Assembly (NCBI GenBank): GCA_040954595.2
Contig: CM082580.2
Span: 8,494,001-8,558,000 of the forward strand
Direction: 5' to 3'
Source of the DNA: Balanoglossus misakiensis
Lineage: Eukaryota > Hemichordata
DNA length: 64,000 nucleotides
Shown here: positions 41,501-54,651 of the stretch, one piece after another
Numbering within the stretch: position 1 is the stretch's first letter
How the letters are laid out: each line of letters begins with the position of its first letter
Position numbers and translations under genes: made by a program
The notes under the pieces: generated by a model
Told to the model about the DNA's origin: nothing
Database searches by the model: none
What the model saw: only the letters and a program-made list of their open reading frames with translations

Positions 41501-44403
41501 AGGCCACATCGCCTACGGCAACAAATTGATTTAAGTGCATTCCCAAATTGAGTTTGGAATAAATAATGCATAGAGTCGGAATGGTTAACCGGATTGAGGC
41601 ATCATCCAAAACGGCCAGCCATTGAAAAAATCGCGTCGGGGAGATTTTATTAATGACAATAATTGCGCGCAATTTCACGATAATATCTGCATCAATAGAT
41701 CTGATATTTATCGGGGTTATAAAAATGAAAAACGCTAATGGTCACCATTCGTCAAAAAGGGGGCATTTATCACGACTACAATCGTTAGGTTGCTGCGAAG
41801 AATTACTTTGGACGGATTTGAGGGAATTTATGGCGAGGCGCCTGTTTTCGCAAAGCAAGTGAAACATTGATGACCGGCGCAGCTGTAGAGACTCACAAGA
41901 AAAAAACTTGATTTGACACTAGAGGCCTCGGCATGAGAAAAAGCTACCACCTAAGGCATTAGGATCAGACGTTGGATTTACGAATGTGCATGATAAGGGG
42001 CACGGCGAAATTTACGACAGGGCTTTGGGAGGAAATATTTCATTGTATTTTAACTCCATTAATGTTGACACGTGCAGTGTGCCTATGTAGCTCTGCGTTA
42101 TCTTTGTGTCTGCTGTCCATATAACACAATATCTCTAGAAAGAAGGCCGGCCATATTGAAAATAAATTTGGGCTGCACATTTCGTACGCCTGTTGCGCCT
42201 GTCGGCAGAACCAAGTTGATAATCATACATGTAGTTCATGAATAAGAAACCAAGAAATCTCTATAACCATGACCAGAGCCGAAAATACTGTGAGTGATGG
42301 TATCTAAGATCATCTCGCAACGAATGTAATTTGGAATATCTCCATATCGTACTGGCATGCATCAGACCACAAATCCACGACCATCGAAATGACATTTTTG
42401 ACTATTATTGCCGAGATCTAGATGCATTAATGGAAATGGGGAAATATATTTAGATATAATCATTGCAGGTTGGTATAAGCCGTCCAAATGAAGATATGCC
42501 GGCATAATGCGTCTCGGGGCGGCGTATTATTGCTGCGCGCGGAGATGAACAGGACCATTTGCTCCAACGAACAATGGAAGTTCATCGAACCCTTTTACTT
42601 CGATAACAACGGCACCGGTTCACCGCTGCAATCGCAGACAGTCATACAATACGAGTGCTCGTAATCGTTTCAAGCCGGGATTCATTAGCGTCGGTGAATT
42701 GGGAATAATTAAACCAATCCGGTAACATACAGAGTTATTTTTGTTAGGTCTCAACTACTTACGCATTTATAGTTAATGACATTATAGTTGTGGTATTTCG
42801 CTAAGAAGGCTTAAAGCTGCTCAATTTCAGATGCATCGGAATCGTTTTACCTTATTCCCGGAGGCAATAAACAGCGAGACAAGCTTCTGATGCATCTGGA
42901 TGCATTTGTTACTTTCGAAAAAGAAAGACCCAAAAAAACGCAAGCACGTGCGCTAATGATCACCTAGATTGGCACCATCAGCAAAGGCACATGATCAATG
43001 TTTTTTTCGGGCAAATTGCAGTATCACGATAACTATCAAGAATTCATATTTATGACGTCCATGCTCCACGGTCGATGACGGAAATGATACGATGTACTGG
43101 AGCAAAGTAGATCTCACACGATATAGAACTGCTGTAGAACTGCGTATAATCAGATAAGAAGGACACAGAGGCAGAATTTGCTACATGATTTTGTTGATTT
43201 GAGAAATGTCTTAATATGCTGTCCGGCTTCAGGTCCCTTCCCTGGCAGGATTGAATGCTGTCTAACGTCGCCGACAAATATTGCATTTCACGTACACGTT
43301 TGAGCTAAAAATGCGTAGACAGTGGAAAGCAGTGCAGAAACGCGTCACATCCAGGCACGCACAAAGAAAATATTTGCGATGAAAAAAGGTGTGTACTCTG
43401 AAGCGCGTGAACTGATTGCTTTCCAAATGGCTTTTAATTGTACTGCACGGCATATCCACCCACACAATCTCTCCCGATAAAAATGTCTGAATGAATTCGT
43501 GAATGCGAGTAGCTAAGCCAATCGTGCGAGAATCGTTTTTCAGTCTATTTAACACCGAACAGGAGAAACTATTAACTTAGCGTTCCAGACACCCTTTCAG
43601 AGCAACCTACGTGACTCTGTGGTGTATTCAGTATTCGACGGTCTAAAGGCTTTAGTGAGTTAGCATCTCAAAAACTATATCAGTAAGCCTCAACCCCCGT
43701 ATTTGGGGCACGTTTGGATGATGTTGCCATGGTGACTCAAATGTTTAACAAACATGGTATACTGCGTGTCTTCCATTTGGCCAATTTCGCGGGAAATCAG
43801 GCGGACTCAAAAAGATCGTTCGGAAATGCACCACGCTTACTCCGTCATCGGGTAAATGTACTTTAACTTATTGGGCGTCGACATCCCGTTCAAATTGCCA
43901 GGACAGAACAGCTGCTTGTCAGTGCCGCCCGACTGAATTGGCCGAGTCTGTGTCGAGGCATGCCGAGTATGGGATGTCTCCGGGCCGTCCAGCATCTGAC
44001 AGTGCCGACGTCGGTAGCAATTTGCGAGGTCCGTCAAAATCAACGTCGTAAATAGTTTTATTAACCGTATATACGAGACTAAAGATGCTACTGTTAGAAA
44101 CATGCTGTATTCAAACCACTACGTCCGCAATAAGGTCCAATAAACCGGGATGATTGGCTTGGAAGTCAATCAATTATGTTTGCGCCGAAGTGCGTTACAC
44201 TAAAACAAGGGACGGATATGTTATAGTACATGTATATTGACAATGACTCTCAAAGATCAAATGTCAAACACATATGTGCGCAGGTACACTCGGTAATTGG
44301 GCAAACTTCTATGTTATTAGCTCCTTAACTCGCAGCGAATCAATTATGAGCAAACTCCGGGGCCGGGAAACCGGGGCAAAGTACCGTCGTTATTTCGAAA
44401 GAA

Positions 44404-44437
44404 GAGACGTCGATGCCCGAGAGACGTCGATGCCCGA
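44404..44437 (+). repeat. 17-bp perfect tandem repeat, two copies
   Basis: GAGACGTCGATGCCCGA occurs twice in direct succession at 44404-44420 and 44421-44437. Confidence 0.95.
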
Positions 44438-45424
44438 GCAGTTAAGATTATTGGTATGCCAGGACGTTGCCAACAAATGACGGTCGTTAACGGCCAAGTT
44501 TAAGGCAGAGTGCTTTATTGCCATGTTATTGAAAGAAAAGCAACTCACACACGCGGCTTGGAATTAAGAAGATGCTATATGTGCACTTACAGCACATGGA
44601 ACTTAGAAATCTTGTCACCCAACGTCACACCCATCTTATTATTGTGGTCGCTCAACGTCACTCCTGTCTTATTACCCTTGTCGGCCGAGCATCGGCCACA
44701 TTCAAGACCCTAAAAAACACCCTATCAACAAGCGATCGATGGAAATGTCCCATCATAGGTACTGAATTGATCTTACTCACCTAATTTGGGCTTGAACTTG
44801 ATCTACCGACTTGCAAACGAATGGAAAAACAGCGACTTTTCAGGTCGACTCTGGTCAAATTCAATACATTTGAACTTCGCGGGCTGTGGTGATGGCCAAT
44901 GTAGGCACTGTCTATCAGGGCCAATCAGGGGCCCTGTAAAGTATTGAGAGCTATCATAGTAGCAGGACTCCAACATGCAGTGACAGAAATCCGCCATTTT
45001 GGGAAGAAGCAGAGGAGTCTGGGTAACCAAGCCCAAGCGCATACGAGATTTTTATCACTTACCTAGGTAGCGTGGACCTACCTAAGGTAGTGGGAATTGA
45101 GACTATAGCTAGACTAGACTCGCCCCCGAACCGCAATGAATATTGCAACGGAGACATCTAGAGCAGCTAAATTTACATCGGTTCATTCAGCCAATGCAGA
45201 GATTGTGCGTCGCACATGATGTTTATTCACTATTCTCTTATTTTGGGGAAATCCGGTTTGGGGTCGCAGCGTCCAATTATCGGCGAGTGCTTCTGACTCT
45301 CCCCGCACAATGGCATTAAGACAAATACGAGTCGTATGTCCCCTCGTGACTTTGCAAACACCTGCACCAATTTAGAAATGCTGCGGTTTCAATTAGACGC
45401 GTACGTGGTGCATTTGCGAGACAC

Positions 45425-45461
45425 TCGGTAGACACTAGAAGATTCGGTAGACACTAGAAGT
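45425..45461 (+). repeat. 19-bp tandem repeat, two copies
   Basis: TCGGTAGACACTAGAAG occurs at 45425 and 45444, giving a period of 19 bp. Confidence 0.93.
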
Positions 45462-46076
45462 TATTTTAGAGCGCCGAGACACTTTTTTATGCGGGCGCGG
45501 TGAATGACTCGTTTCTTGCACGCGTGGAATTGGATCCGCTGAATGTAATACCCACTCAAGCTGAAACTCCACACGACAACATCTCCAGAACACTGCCACT
45601 ACTTAAAAATAAAACGGAAAATTGAAATGCATATCTGGGGCTTTTTGCGAAATTATGTGACGTCTACGTTACACGCAAATAGAATTCTAAACTTAAAAGT
45701 CGCGAAGGCATTGAAATTCACTGGTATTATTGCTAGTTGGAAAGCACGTGACGTCACCAGGTAACTTCACATAGAAACTGATACTGTAAAGACGTTAATA
45801 CGAGACAGGCTGTGACATTTTAATAAAGGCACCCAGCACAGCGGGACTACTCATATTCCGAGAGCGCAGTTTGGGCATGTTCATGTATAGTGGGTCAAAG
45901 GTCGGGCGGGGTCATGCAGAGTGCAGGAACTGTGCAAGTCGCAAGTCATGAGTGAAGTAAAAATCTGGTACATGTACTTGGAAACGTCTGCAGATTTGCT
46001 GCCACCTTACGGGTTTCACAACTCGTATCCTAGCTCACGTGATTAGACAGTCTCTCTCCGACCCAGTTCGGGAACC

Positions 46077-46084
46077 TATATAAG
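46077..46084 (+). promoter_or_regulatory. Candidate TATA box TATATAAG
   Basis: TATATAAG lies in a locally GC-richer context, with TCAGT (initiator-like) at 46097-46101 and CACGTG upstream near 46037. The TATA-to-TCAGT distance of about 22 bp is shorter than the usual 30, so the start site is uncertain. A hairpin (46272-46344) and AATAAA (46346-46351) follow on the same strand. It could drive a short transcription unit or be part of a solo LTR. Confidence 0.35.
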
Positions 46085-46271
46085 CGCAGTCTTCGATCAG
46101 TAAAAACTGTCTAAAACACGCAGGTTCAATCGAGAAAAGTCTTCAAGTGTTTCAGTTTTAATATGCATCCGTGACGAGTTGAGTCATTTGAATCGATTCA
46201 TGACAGATCTCATTAATACCACACTGTACACTTTTTGGATTCTGACAGGGGAGTTCATGTATATTGGACTC

Positions 46272-46344
46272 CACAAGGGACCCGGCACAGCCCTGTACCA
46301 TGGATGTGGACATCCTAGTACATGGATGTGTCGGGTCCCCTGTG
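46272..46344 (+). ncRNA. Imperfect 73-nt hairpin, pre-miRNA-like
   Basis: The outer stem pairs 46272-46289 with 46327-46344: 18 positions with one mismatch (A46276/C46340) and one G-U. After an internal loop (GCCC / TGGA), TGTA pairs with TACA. After a second loop (CCAT / TAG), GGATG pairs with CATCC around a TGGA loop. The length and the staggered internal loops resemble a pre-miRNA, but the loop is very small. An old inverted-repeat element is equally possible. Paired positions were traced by eye; no folding energy was computed. Confidence 0.4.
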
Positions 46345-46345
46345 T

Positions 46346-46351
46346 AATAAA
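46346..46351 (+). terminator. Candidate polyadenylation signal AATAAA
   Basis: AATAAA begins two bases after the 46272-46344 hairpin and 262 bp after the TATA-like box starts. This spacing suits a short polyadenylated transcript or an LTR U3-R layout. Confidence 0.3.
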
Positions 46352-47897
46352 CGCACGTGGTGTTTTTCGCAAGGGTGTGCTTTGAAATAGTTCGGGGAAG
46401 CAGTAGCAACGCAAAGGGGGGAAGGTAATTTACGACAGGACAGGAAACAGTCGGCAAACAAGGTCTAACAGCGGAAAAAATGATCTTTTCATTATCTGCA
46501 AACGTTAGGAATGCTCACATCTGTCTACATGTTTCAAGGAATCCTTTGATGACTCGATTAAAAAGTTGCCGAATGTTCTGCAATGAGGAACATGATTTCT
46601 GAAGTCTTACCAAAAAAAATTAATTCAACGGTTGGTGTTCCCGTGACTGCGTCCATTTCATAAATATGGGTTCATTCCTGGACCCTTCGTTTCATCAATC
46701 GCATGTTTGACTTTGACAAATATTGCATCGGCATTATTTGTCGCCTGTTTTTGACACGGAAACTTAATTTTTCGGATGGCACTGCGCTTCGATTCAGCAA
46801 AGCTCGGGGTGATAACATAGCTTACCTGCGTAAGTCCTCCAGACAATCTATTAAGTGATACCAAATATAATATAATAATATTTACTCTTTTAAGAAGTAT
46901 TCCTATGGGACCTCTATGGCAAATTGCCAGACAATAATTATGTTTGCTGGCATTTTTACAAGACTGAGGCGGGCGATACTGTTTACATTCCAGACACCCT
47001 TTTGTAGTCTGTTACTGTATTATAAGATATTCCTGCGCCCACCATAACAAGACGAGTCTTGAATTCCCGATTGGCGCAGACTATAAGCCGCGGGAACATA
47101 TCCGTAATTACAGCCGCTCGCCGCACCATCATTAGTATTTAGACCACGTTTGCACAGGCACATGGCCATCATTAGTAGCGATGCCCGTGTTTTCGTTTTA
47201 ACGTTGTTACGCTAACACCACTTTATTAACAATAAATTGACAGTTCCCACCGCGCAGCTCTCTTTTCAAAACCAAGTGGATCGGTATCGGCTGAAAAATT
47301 CAGCGTGTTTTCAAAGAAGAAATTGCTGTAAGTGGGGTAGCTGTTAGGCAGAGACATTTTACAGTACGGTGTTGTTATCTGGAGTCGTGTAGCCATGGGG
47401 TTGTCTGTGTTACTCACAGATTGTCAACGAGTTTCAACGCGAGCATCAAACAGAGCGTGCAGATAAAGTTGCACTTTTTATGTCCATGCTTTAACATACA
47501 TGCCAGTTATTCTAACGAGTAATAAGAAGTTCTCCCGTGTCATGAATATCCACATGGGGTTACAAAGAATTCTCTTCGTGGCTAAAAAGTTATTGAAAAT
47601 CATATTTGCACGTTTTCACATCACATCAAGTAACAGCACAGCACATACTATTAAAACTGAATATCGTGGTCTTTTCAGCTATTCGGCGACTAAGCTGTAA
47701 AAATCTGGAAACGTTTGTGTATCGCGCCAAACATCTAAAGTTAAGCAATCCCCGGTGGCGCTACATGGCTTCAAGCCAACAGGTGGTGGATAAGCCCAAC
47801 CATAAACACAATGACGTCATCTCTGCCTAAACCACGTGCTATCAAGTTCCGTTTACCCAACTGAACGTTTACCATCCACAATTTAAGGATATGGTTA
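46352..47897. other. Intergenic sequence, no gene recognised
   Basis: AT-rich DNA between the hairpin and the foldback element. Open frames near 46658-46864 and 47226-47417 (both -) have no recognisable motif. Confidence 0.55.
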
Positions 47898-48040
47898 AGC
47901 AATAAAACACCCCCAGCCATGGTATACCACGAGATTTTGACCAGTTCACGACATATACGCACGAGCGATAGCGAGTGCGTATATGGAGTTGAACTGGTCA
48001 AAATCTCGTGGTATACCATGGCTGGGGGTGTTTTATTGCT
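47898..48040. mobile_element. Foldback element with perfect 50-bp inverted repeats
   Basis: 47898-47947 and 47991-48040 are exact reverse complements over 50 bp (outer end AGCAATAAAACACCCCC). The 43-nt spacer contains a further 10-bp inverted pair, ATATACGCAC (47953-47962) and GTGCGTATAT (47975-47984), around GAGCGATAGCGA. There is no coding capacity. Perfect arms imply recent origin or gene conversion. Consistent with a MITE or foldback element, or with half of a larger element that includes 48041-48209. Confidence 0.85.
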
Positions 48041-48209
48041 ATTATATTATGCCAGTATATTGAAACTTTGCATAAAACATTTTAAAAAGGCATTTTCTTT
48101 TACTATGATATATGACTGTGGTATATGGCTAATATATCACGGTCACGTGTCGTGTCTCGACCAATCAAATAGCGTGATTTACACCATCAATATACTGGTA
48201 TAATATAAT
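48041..48209. mobile_element. MITE-like element with 22-bp terminal inverted repeats
   Basis: 48041-48062 (ATTATATTATGCCAGTATAT plus TG) is the reverse complement of 48188-48209 with a single mismatch. The element is 169 bp, non-coding, contains CACGTG near 48143, and abuts the foldback element at 47898-48040 with no gap. No target-site duplication is obvious. Confidence 0.7.
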
Positions 48210-49980
48210 TATGGATATGCTAGGGTAGGGCGGGGGCATGTATTTGGTGTGTAAAATGCCCAGGGGGTAATAATCCTACAACTCATAAAGTTGCTGATAA
48301 TTTATATCATATCATAAAACCGAAAGCATGGTGCGCTTCAGTGCAGCCATTATCTATCTACGCCTGACTATATTGTGCACAGCAATCCCATATGTTTGGC
48401 TCTGTCGATGTCTTTTTTCTCTGAAATACTTATCTCTCAAAACCCTTAACCTTTTTTGTCCAGGACTTTTTCGACGTTTCCTGTTCGAATCTACTAAATC
48501 GGGGCCTCAGAATGTTGCCCACAGTGCGGAAAACGGTCTTTTCTGTGAAGATAAAACTTCTGCACGAATAAAGAATTGGTCACGCAGTGCCGGATTACCC
48601 ACATGCTTTTAATCGGGTTTTCGCGACACCGTTCTTTACAAGCAATTTGCCAAAGTAAACCCACTAGAGGCGCATCCGATTCGATTCGGCGGAGAGAACG
48701 GGAATAGACGACGGAACACTCCTTGCCAGAAGGTTTAATTTCCTATAATTTCACCATCCCCCCATTCAGCAATCTCTTCAAAGGCACCATTGACTCTATT
48801 GTCAAAAGCCCATCGAGAAAGATGCATGATCAAATCCAACCCTTGTGGCAAAAAAATATCCGTATTCATGCGTTCAACAAAATGAGAACACAGACATTAG
48901 TAACAAGGCAGAACATGTCTAAACCTGCAGAAATTGTGATAAAATATCACCTTGTTTCGTTTTTGTCTGTCGTTCGGTATATACATCCAGCAAAGGGTGC
49001 CCCCCAGTTACAGCTATGTTTGAAAATTAAATTAGCCATATTTGTGTGCTACATTAATATTTCAGATTAGAGGCAGCAATTGACATGGGCAGAACGGAAA
49101 TTTCAGAGTATCTGACCACCCATGGGATGAACTAATGCACCGTGTTTTTGCGCGGCGCACTCCGAAGTCTTCATTACATTGGACGCGTGTGACGCGCAGC
49201 AGTTCTGTTTAATTGGGCGCAAATCCCCCTCGCCTCTGTTTGAACCACGTGAATTGCGTTTTGTTAGTCGCGGGGCGTTTGCGTCTTCCTTAAACAGTAA
49301 CTCCTGACGCCAGTAAAACGCGCCAACGGGACCAGAAGAGTCGTCTGCACACGGTTGCCTCGTCTGCGGTTCCTGTTTGCACGGCGGATGCGAGCAGCCG
49401 AGCGGGAATATCAACTATAAACACTTTAATCAACTATAAACTGCTTTCACGTGATTTTGCAATCACGACATTCCCTTGACTGTGATCCACACTTGAATTC
49501 GTAATTTAATGATTTTCTTCTTCTTCTGGGTTTCTGAGATCAGCGACCATCCAGTGATGAAAAAAGGTCTTGCAATAACGCTTTCACCGCGACTCTGCCT
49601 CATTTTAAAAATTTGATTAAGTTTACACGGCTTTTCAATTTTACACGATAATCGAATAAGCGGGAGTTACCTCACAAGCCATGTTAATCGACATGTCAAA
49701 CTACAAATATAGCCGTGAATATTTGTGTAGATAACCGACGCGCGCCTAGCTCGGGAAAGGCCAATATCAGTTCGGCGAACGTGATGGAAATATTTACATC
49801 GGTGCGACTGTGTATACGCCCACGGTGCGTCGATTAATTTCGTCTGGCAATCGCATGGCAGTCTTTTATCAATCGAATCCCCAACCATACCTAGACTAAA
49901 GCTCCCTGGACCGACGATCAAATCTGAAATTCATTAATATGCAGTTTATATTGTCCAGTTTTGAGGATGATTAAAGTATT

Positions 49981-50029
49981 ATTGAATTGAATTGATTTGA
50001 TTTGAATTGAATTAATTTGAAATGAAATG
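49981..50029 (+). repeat. Degenerate GAATT/GATTT pentanucleotide repeat
   Basis: Runs of ATTGAATTGAATTGATTTGA type with substitutions, about 49 bp. Confidence 0.85.
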
Positions 50030-51436
50030 GATGTAGTGAAAATGGGTATCCGTAATACATTGGAAACGATGTCCTTATCATTCGTCAGCTTTTGCCACAG
50101 ATTCAGATTTCAAATACGTTCATGTGCGTGGACTGCGGAAGGCGACCACGTGCCCGATGAAATCAGGGAGAATGGCTCAGCGCCTGCGTCAGTTCCTGGA
50201 GATTACACCATGTATACAGTAACAGAGGGTCTCCTATACAAGATACTTTCCTTCCTGTCGAACACTGTAATCGAGAGCGGTGGCGTCGGCACGACGTCGA
50301 CATTCCCGCTAGAATTTACTGTACATTGTCTATTCCTCAGCAGGAGGCAATGGTCGGATTCGAACTATGAATACGCATGCAAAGGTGGATAGGGTCGAAA
50401 TCGTGACTTCCGTAAATTGCGCGTGACAAGGTGTTCAACTTCGGGAGGTCTCACGGAGACTATGGGATGCAGGCATCGTGAGACACATTTTGAAAGGTGA
50501 CCGATCAGACGACATGAGAGATAGGCTTATGAATATCATATCCCGCCTGTCGAAATTACGACGTAGTTCTAGCTTTATGGCAGCCGTGGCGATTAGGCCA
50601 GCTGACGCAAATTCGAAACTCTCCGACGTCTGGTGCAGTTATTATTACGTATCAACCAATTTAATATAGACACACCTATCTTTCACCAGCTGAAAAAAAA
50701 ATCGCGAGACAAAATTCGACTTGGAAAATTTCCGGTGATAAATGAGTGCCCCGAGCAGACTGAGAACGAAAAAAATATCTCTGCTAAATATGCGCGATGA
50801 TGAACACACCACCATCACTGCTCCACGGTGACCTTGAGGTTAGAAAGCATCACCATGGGAACACTAGCCCCAAGCTTTCCTCAACAGAAATGGGACAGGT
50901 GATCGATATAAGTTTTCTCAACGCAACGATCTATCAGCACTGATTCGCGCACATCCATATTCCATTCTCCTTCAGAGTAGAAGTCGTCTTGAAAATTTGC
51001 CAAGCGTACGTTGCCGACTATAGGGTGCTCATATTGTCGTTTCTTCAGGACAAGCCTTAACTGCTTCAATCTGTACTCTATTTATATGCAGATGCTTCGC
51101 TCGAGAAAATATTTTTCTGCTTAATGGTGTACACGCTTCTTATTATCTGTTATCGCGAGAACACTGTCCTATTAATACTTCGATATCAAATTCCATCGGT
51201 TCTTTTGAAATTATCATCTCCCCATTCCAACTTCATGGGGTCAAGAAGCCAACAGAGAGAAAAGCAGTTCCAAATTTGCTGAACGTTTGGATACAAAAAC
51301 GCGGATTCAAAACAAAAGAAAACGTGTTCCAGAATTTAGCAAAATGAGAAATGTCCGACAAGATTATTATCACCTTAATCCTTAATCACCCGAACTTACC
51401 TCATATCATCATCAGAGTGATATATTTCATCACAAA

Positions 51437-51482
51437 TATATACACACACACAATCACACACACACACGTACGTACGTACACG
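51437..51482 (+). repeat. Compound (AC)n-(GTAC)n microsatellite
   Basis: ACACACACACA, CAATC, CACACACACACAC, then CGTACGTACGTACAC. Confidence 0.92.
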
Positions 51483-53072
51483 CATAAAGGTGAAAGATAT
51501 TTACTCTAATGGAAAGTATCCCCCCACTGCGCAGATTACATTTCTGTGTGCTTTGCAAGAGATACTTCCATTCAGGTACGAGTGCACTTTACTTTCAAAT
51601 CAGATTAATAATCTCATTGACAGAGACGTATTTATATGGTAATAATTTTCGAGCGAAAGGGACGCTAGTATAAATGTAAAGCTGTGCGTACGAAACCACT
51701 TATGTCTGAATGAAACCGGTTTTTAAAAACAGAAACGCAAGACCCATTGATAAGGAAAGGTCAGAACCATTTAAATGATAATAATCCGTCCACATTTGAC
51801 GTTCACGTCAAAGAAACTGGTTATATTAGCGCAGTTGCATGAAAAGCTTTTAGATTCATCCGAACATTGCTTAATTATTAAATGTTTGCCTGGAAACGAT
51901 GTTTTTTCTTAAGACGACTTTAAACAAGTCGTAATCTTCGGGGAATTATGCTCTTGGAAATAGTTACAAAGGTTCATAACATTAAAAGCCGCTGTCAAAC
52001 AAGATCACTCTGACGAAAGAATCACTGTAACATACAACATTACGGCAGATGGCTGCGTGTAAAAAAATGTGCCTACTATATATATATACACTCGGGCTGA
52101 CACTCCAGTAATCTGCGCACGCATCCCCGGGTTCAGGAAGATTTTAAAAAGTACCATGCTCAACGCCCGGCTATGTCATCATCACAATTGCATTATGCGG
52201 TTCACACCACTCCGGAAAGCCAAGGTATGTAAATTACATGAGACAAGGGTACGCTGCTTTGGAATCATGGTGAATTCAACTCATTGAGTGATTAAATCTT
52301 AAAAAAAGACGTGATCGGTGTTTTAACTTTGCTCATTATACCTCTTGCAAAAATAAGACACAGAAATGCACGGCATACACTTCACGTTTGAAAGTACCAC
52401 TGCATTTTCACCTGGCTATGGTGTGACTCATTAGTTTCCCTCTTCTTTTGGCGTTTTTTGTGCAAGGTTTGGATGACGAGTCAACCTCTATACAAAGATG
52501 GTCTACTTGCGAAGAAAATTAGAATATTAGTTAACGCGCATGTCGAAAACCGACACCAAAAGACAATGGCAAGGCGCGAGTGAGAAGATGCGGCCATGTT
52601 GTCATGACGATACGTGAACAGTAATTCAAGCAACTCACGATATCAAATATTCTTGCATGCACTGAAATGTTTCCTCGGTCGCTTTAATAAACCACTTCAA
52701 GTTTGCGGTTCTATCGTGAATAAATGCGTGTGCTGGCTGTTGCGTCCGACCGATGCAAACCAAAACTCAAGCTTCCACTTGTGCTTTAAATCAGAAAACA
52801 CAAGTTTTACAAGGGGGAATAAAAGGACTGGCTAATATTTAGTGAAAGGTTTGTATTGTGCCATTTTAATTAAGACATAAATTTAACATTCGTGAAATAT
52901 TATATTTTCAATCGTATCCAAGACACCACAAAGTGCACGATTTGAAAAGAAATGAATGATAATCAAAACAGCTTGTAGAGATGAGGACAAAAGCTATATT
53001 CCCAGTTTAATTAATGAAGTCGCAAACTTGAGCGACCATCCACATTCCTATTAAAGGCCGACGAACGTTTTG

Positions 53073-53208
53073 TGCGCATGTGCGTAATTTCGTGTGTACA
53101 AACGTATGGTCGCCGCCATCTTGTCGGCTGTTAGAACAGCACAGTGCCTTGCGGCATTGGCTGTATGCAATGTTTGTAAGCAGAGTCTCTGGTTTGGCAC
53201 ATGCGCAT
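53073..53208. promoter_or_regulatory. Cluster of NRF1-like and YY1-like sites
   Basis: TGCGCATGTGCG (53073-53084) and GCACATGCGCAT (53197-53208) each resemble the NRF1 palindrome. CCGCCATCTTG (53113-53123) matches the reverse complement of the YY1 core AAGATGGCGG. Such clusters mark broad promoters in animals, but I find no exon next to it. The call rests on short words only. Confidence 0.3.
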
Positions 53209-53887
53209 AAGAAGATCGCCGCCCTGTAATAGAAAATGTCAATTGAAACATTGACAGATACCGTTCGCAAAAATGAAACTATACACTCGTGTTCATTCAG
53301 TATATCGAAACTTAAGGTTTCTCACACTAAAAGTCATTGTTACGCGCCCGCTCTTTCTTTTTCGTATTCAACTTCGACCGCGCGTCATGTGTAGCATGCT
53401 AAATGGCCTAACGCCAATCCATGAGAAGGACACAGTGCCGTATCAACAACCAACCAATCAGGATGCCTTTACGTACAGTGATGACTTCCAGAAATAAAAC
53501 ACATTGCGGCCACTTTCAGGTATTTTAATTGGTGGAAACAAGGATGCAACGAAAGCACATACGGACGGACTAATTTACAAGGAAACAAATTATGCAGAGA
53601 CGAACACACATGCACAGTTCAAAGGGGCGTGAATATACACAGGTGGGGAGAGATGACCTGTCACAGAACGCTGACATCCTAGTCTCGTAACAACCTAAAT
53701 CTCGTTTCGGGCAAAACATAGGAATAAAGTGAGAGTGGTGTCTTTTAAGTCGCCTATATAGAGACGTGAACGTCGATGCCCGTAATACACATATACGCAT
53801 GTGTGAATTCTTGGCACCAAAACAGACTGGCGTTGCTGATAAGTTCTGAAGATTCTCTATTATATTCCCGCTAAATTTTCGGAATGA

Positions 53888-53893
53888 TTTATT
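53888..53893 (-). terminator. Candidate polyadenylation signal for the - strand GPCR
   Basis: TTTATT on the + strand reads AATAAA on the - strand, about 760 bp after the receptor stop at 54652-54654. I saw no canonical hexamer nearer the stop codon. Confidence 0.4.
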
Positions 53894-54651
53894 CGCGTCT
53901 GCTTTCCAAGACGAACTGTTCATGAACGAAGTATACAGTGATGTTCATGACTCAATTGATTTCCGCAACCATGGTATGTAAAGACCGGTACAAGCAAACT
54001 CTTGCTCGCTCCTCAACGCGTTCTCGGATTTAGATCCTAATCAAGTGATCTATTTGACTGACCAGGGCAGTCTGTCACACTTTACAATCCCCTGATAGAC
54101 TAATGAGTTCTTCTCTCGTTCCTTTGCCCAAATTAGTTTCTGTGAGTACGAAATACAATCGCCGTCCTGATGTTACACGACAGACTGAGTGTCGAAATTT
54201 GAATGAACACACGCATTTGCTGACAGCGGCAGTTCGTCAAAGAAGCCACTTACATCCATTCCACCCGTTGAAAGGAGGAAACGCCGTTGGTGACATTCGA
54301 CAACAAGGGTGTCAAAGCAGCTTCCAAACCTGTCCGTCATGCACTCTGTGCATACTAAACGTAACACGGTCACAAACGCTCGTGGCTAAATACCACTTGC
54401 GCGGGTATCTTTGTACCAACAACGCACGGCGAATTGAAATGCTAATTCCTACATGTAAATGCCGCGTACAAGGTGTTGCCTCCACGTTTTGTATTGTTGT
54501 TCGGATTTGAGCGAAACACAAATCAAATATCACATGCATGGCGGTGTAGTGGATCTACGGTTAGAGAATACTCCCGTCGAACAGTCCTGCCCAGAAGGTA
54601 TTCCTGTGAGTGTCTATCGAAACCTCGGTTGCTGTTTTTTGAAGTTTGGCA

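Larger units (their letters stand above)
35573..46076. other. Intergenic sequence, no gene recognised
   Basis: About 10.5 kb without a supported gene. It includes an 11-bp inverted repeat (TAATTATATGC / GCATATAATTA, about 35712-35748), homopolymer C or G runs near 36942, 39910 and 41021, and short direct repeats at 44404 and 45425. The longest open frame, 36306-36788 (160 codons), has no clear family; see the finding on a THAP-like fragment. The sequence around 41600-42750 is relatively rich in ATTA/TAAT-type words, but I cannot show regulatory function. Confidence 0.55.
48210..54651. other. Intergenic sequence, no gene recognised; includes the 3' flank of the right-hand GPCR gene
   Basis: Contains simple repeats at 49981 and 51437, a candidate polyadenylation signal (53888) and a cluster of NRF1-like and YY1-like words (53073-53208). 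Open frames 50027-50392 (+), 53570-53923 (-) and 54103-54510 (+) lack membrane segments, Cys/His patterns or other recognisable domains, so I do not call them genes. The last about 760 bp probably hold the 3' UTR of the - strand receptor. Confidence 0.55.

Noticed and set aside
50350-50368. tRNA T-arm-like GGATTCGAACT on the antisense strand
   Set aside because: The flanking bases do not pair into a T-stem and there is no acceptor stem or A-box at the right distance.
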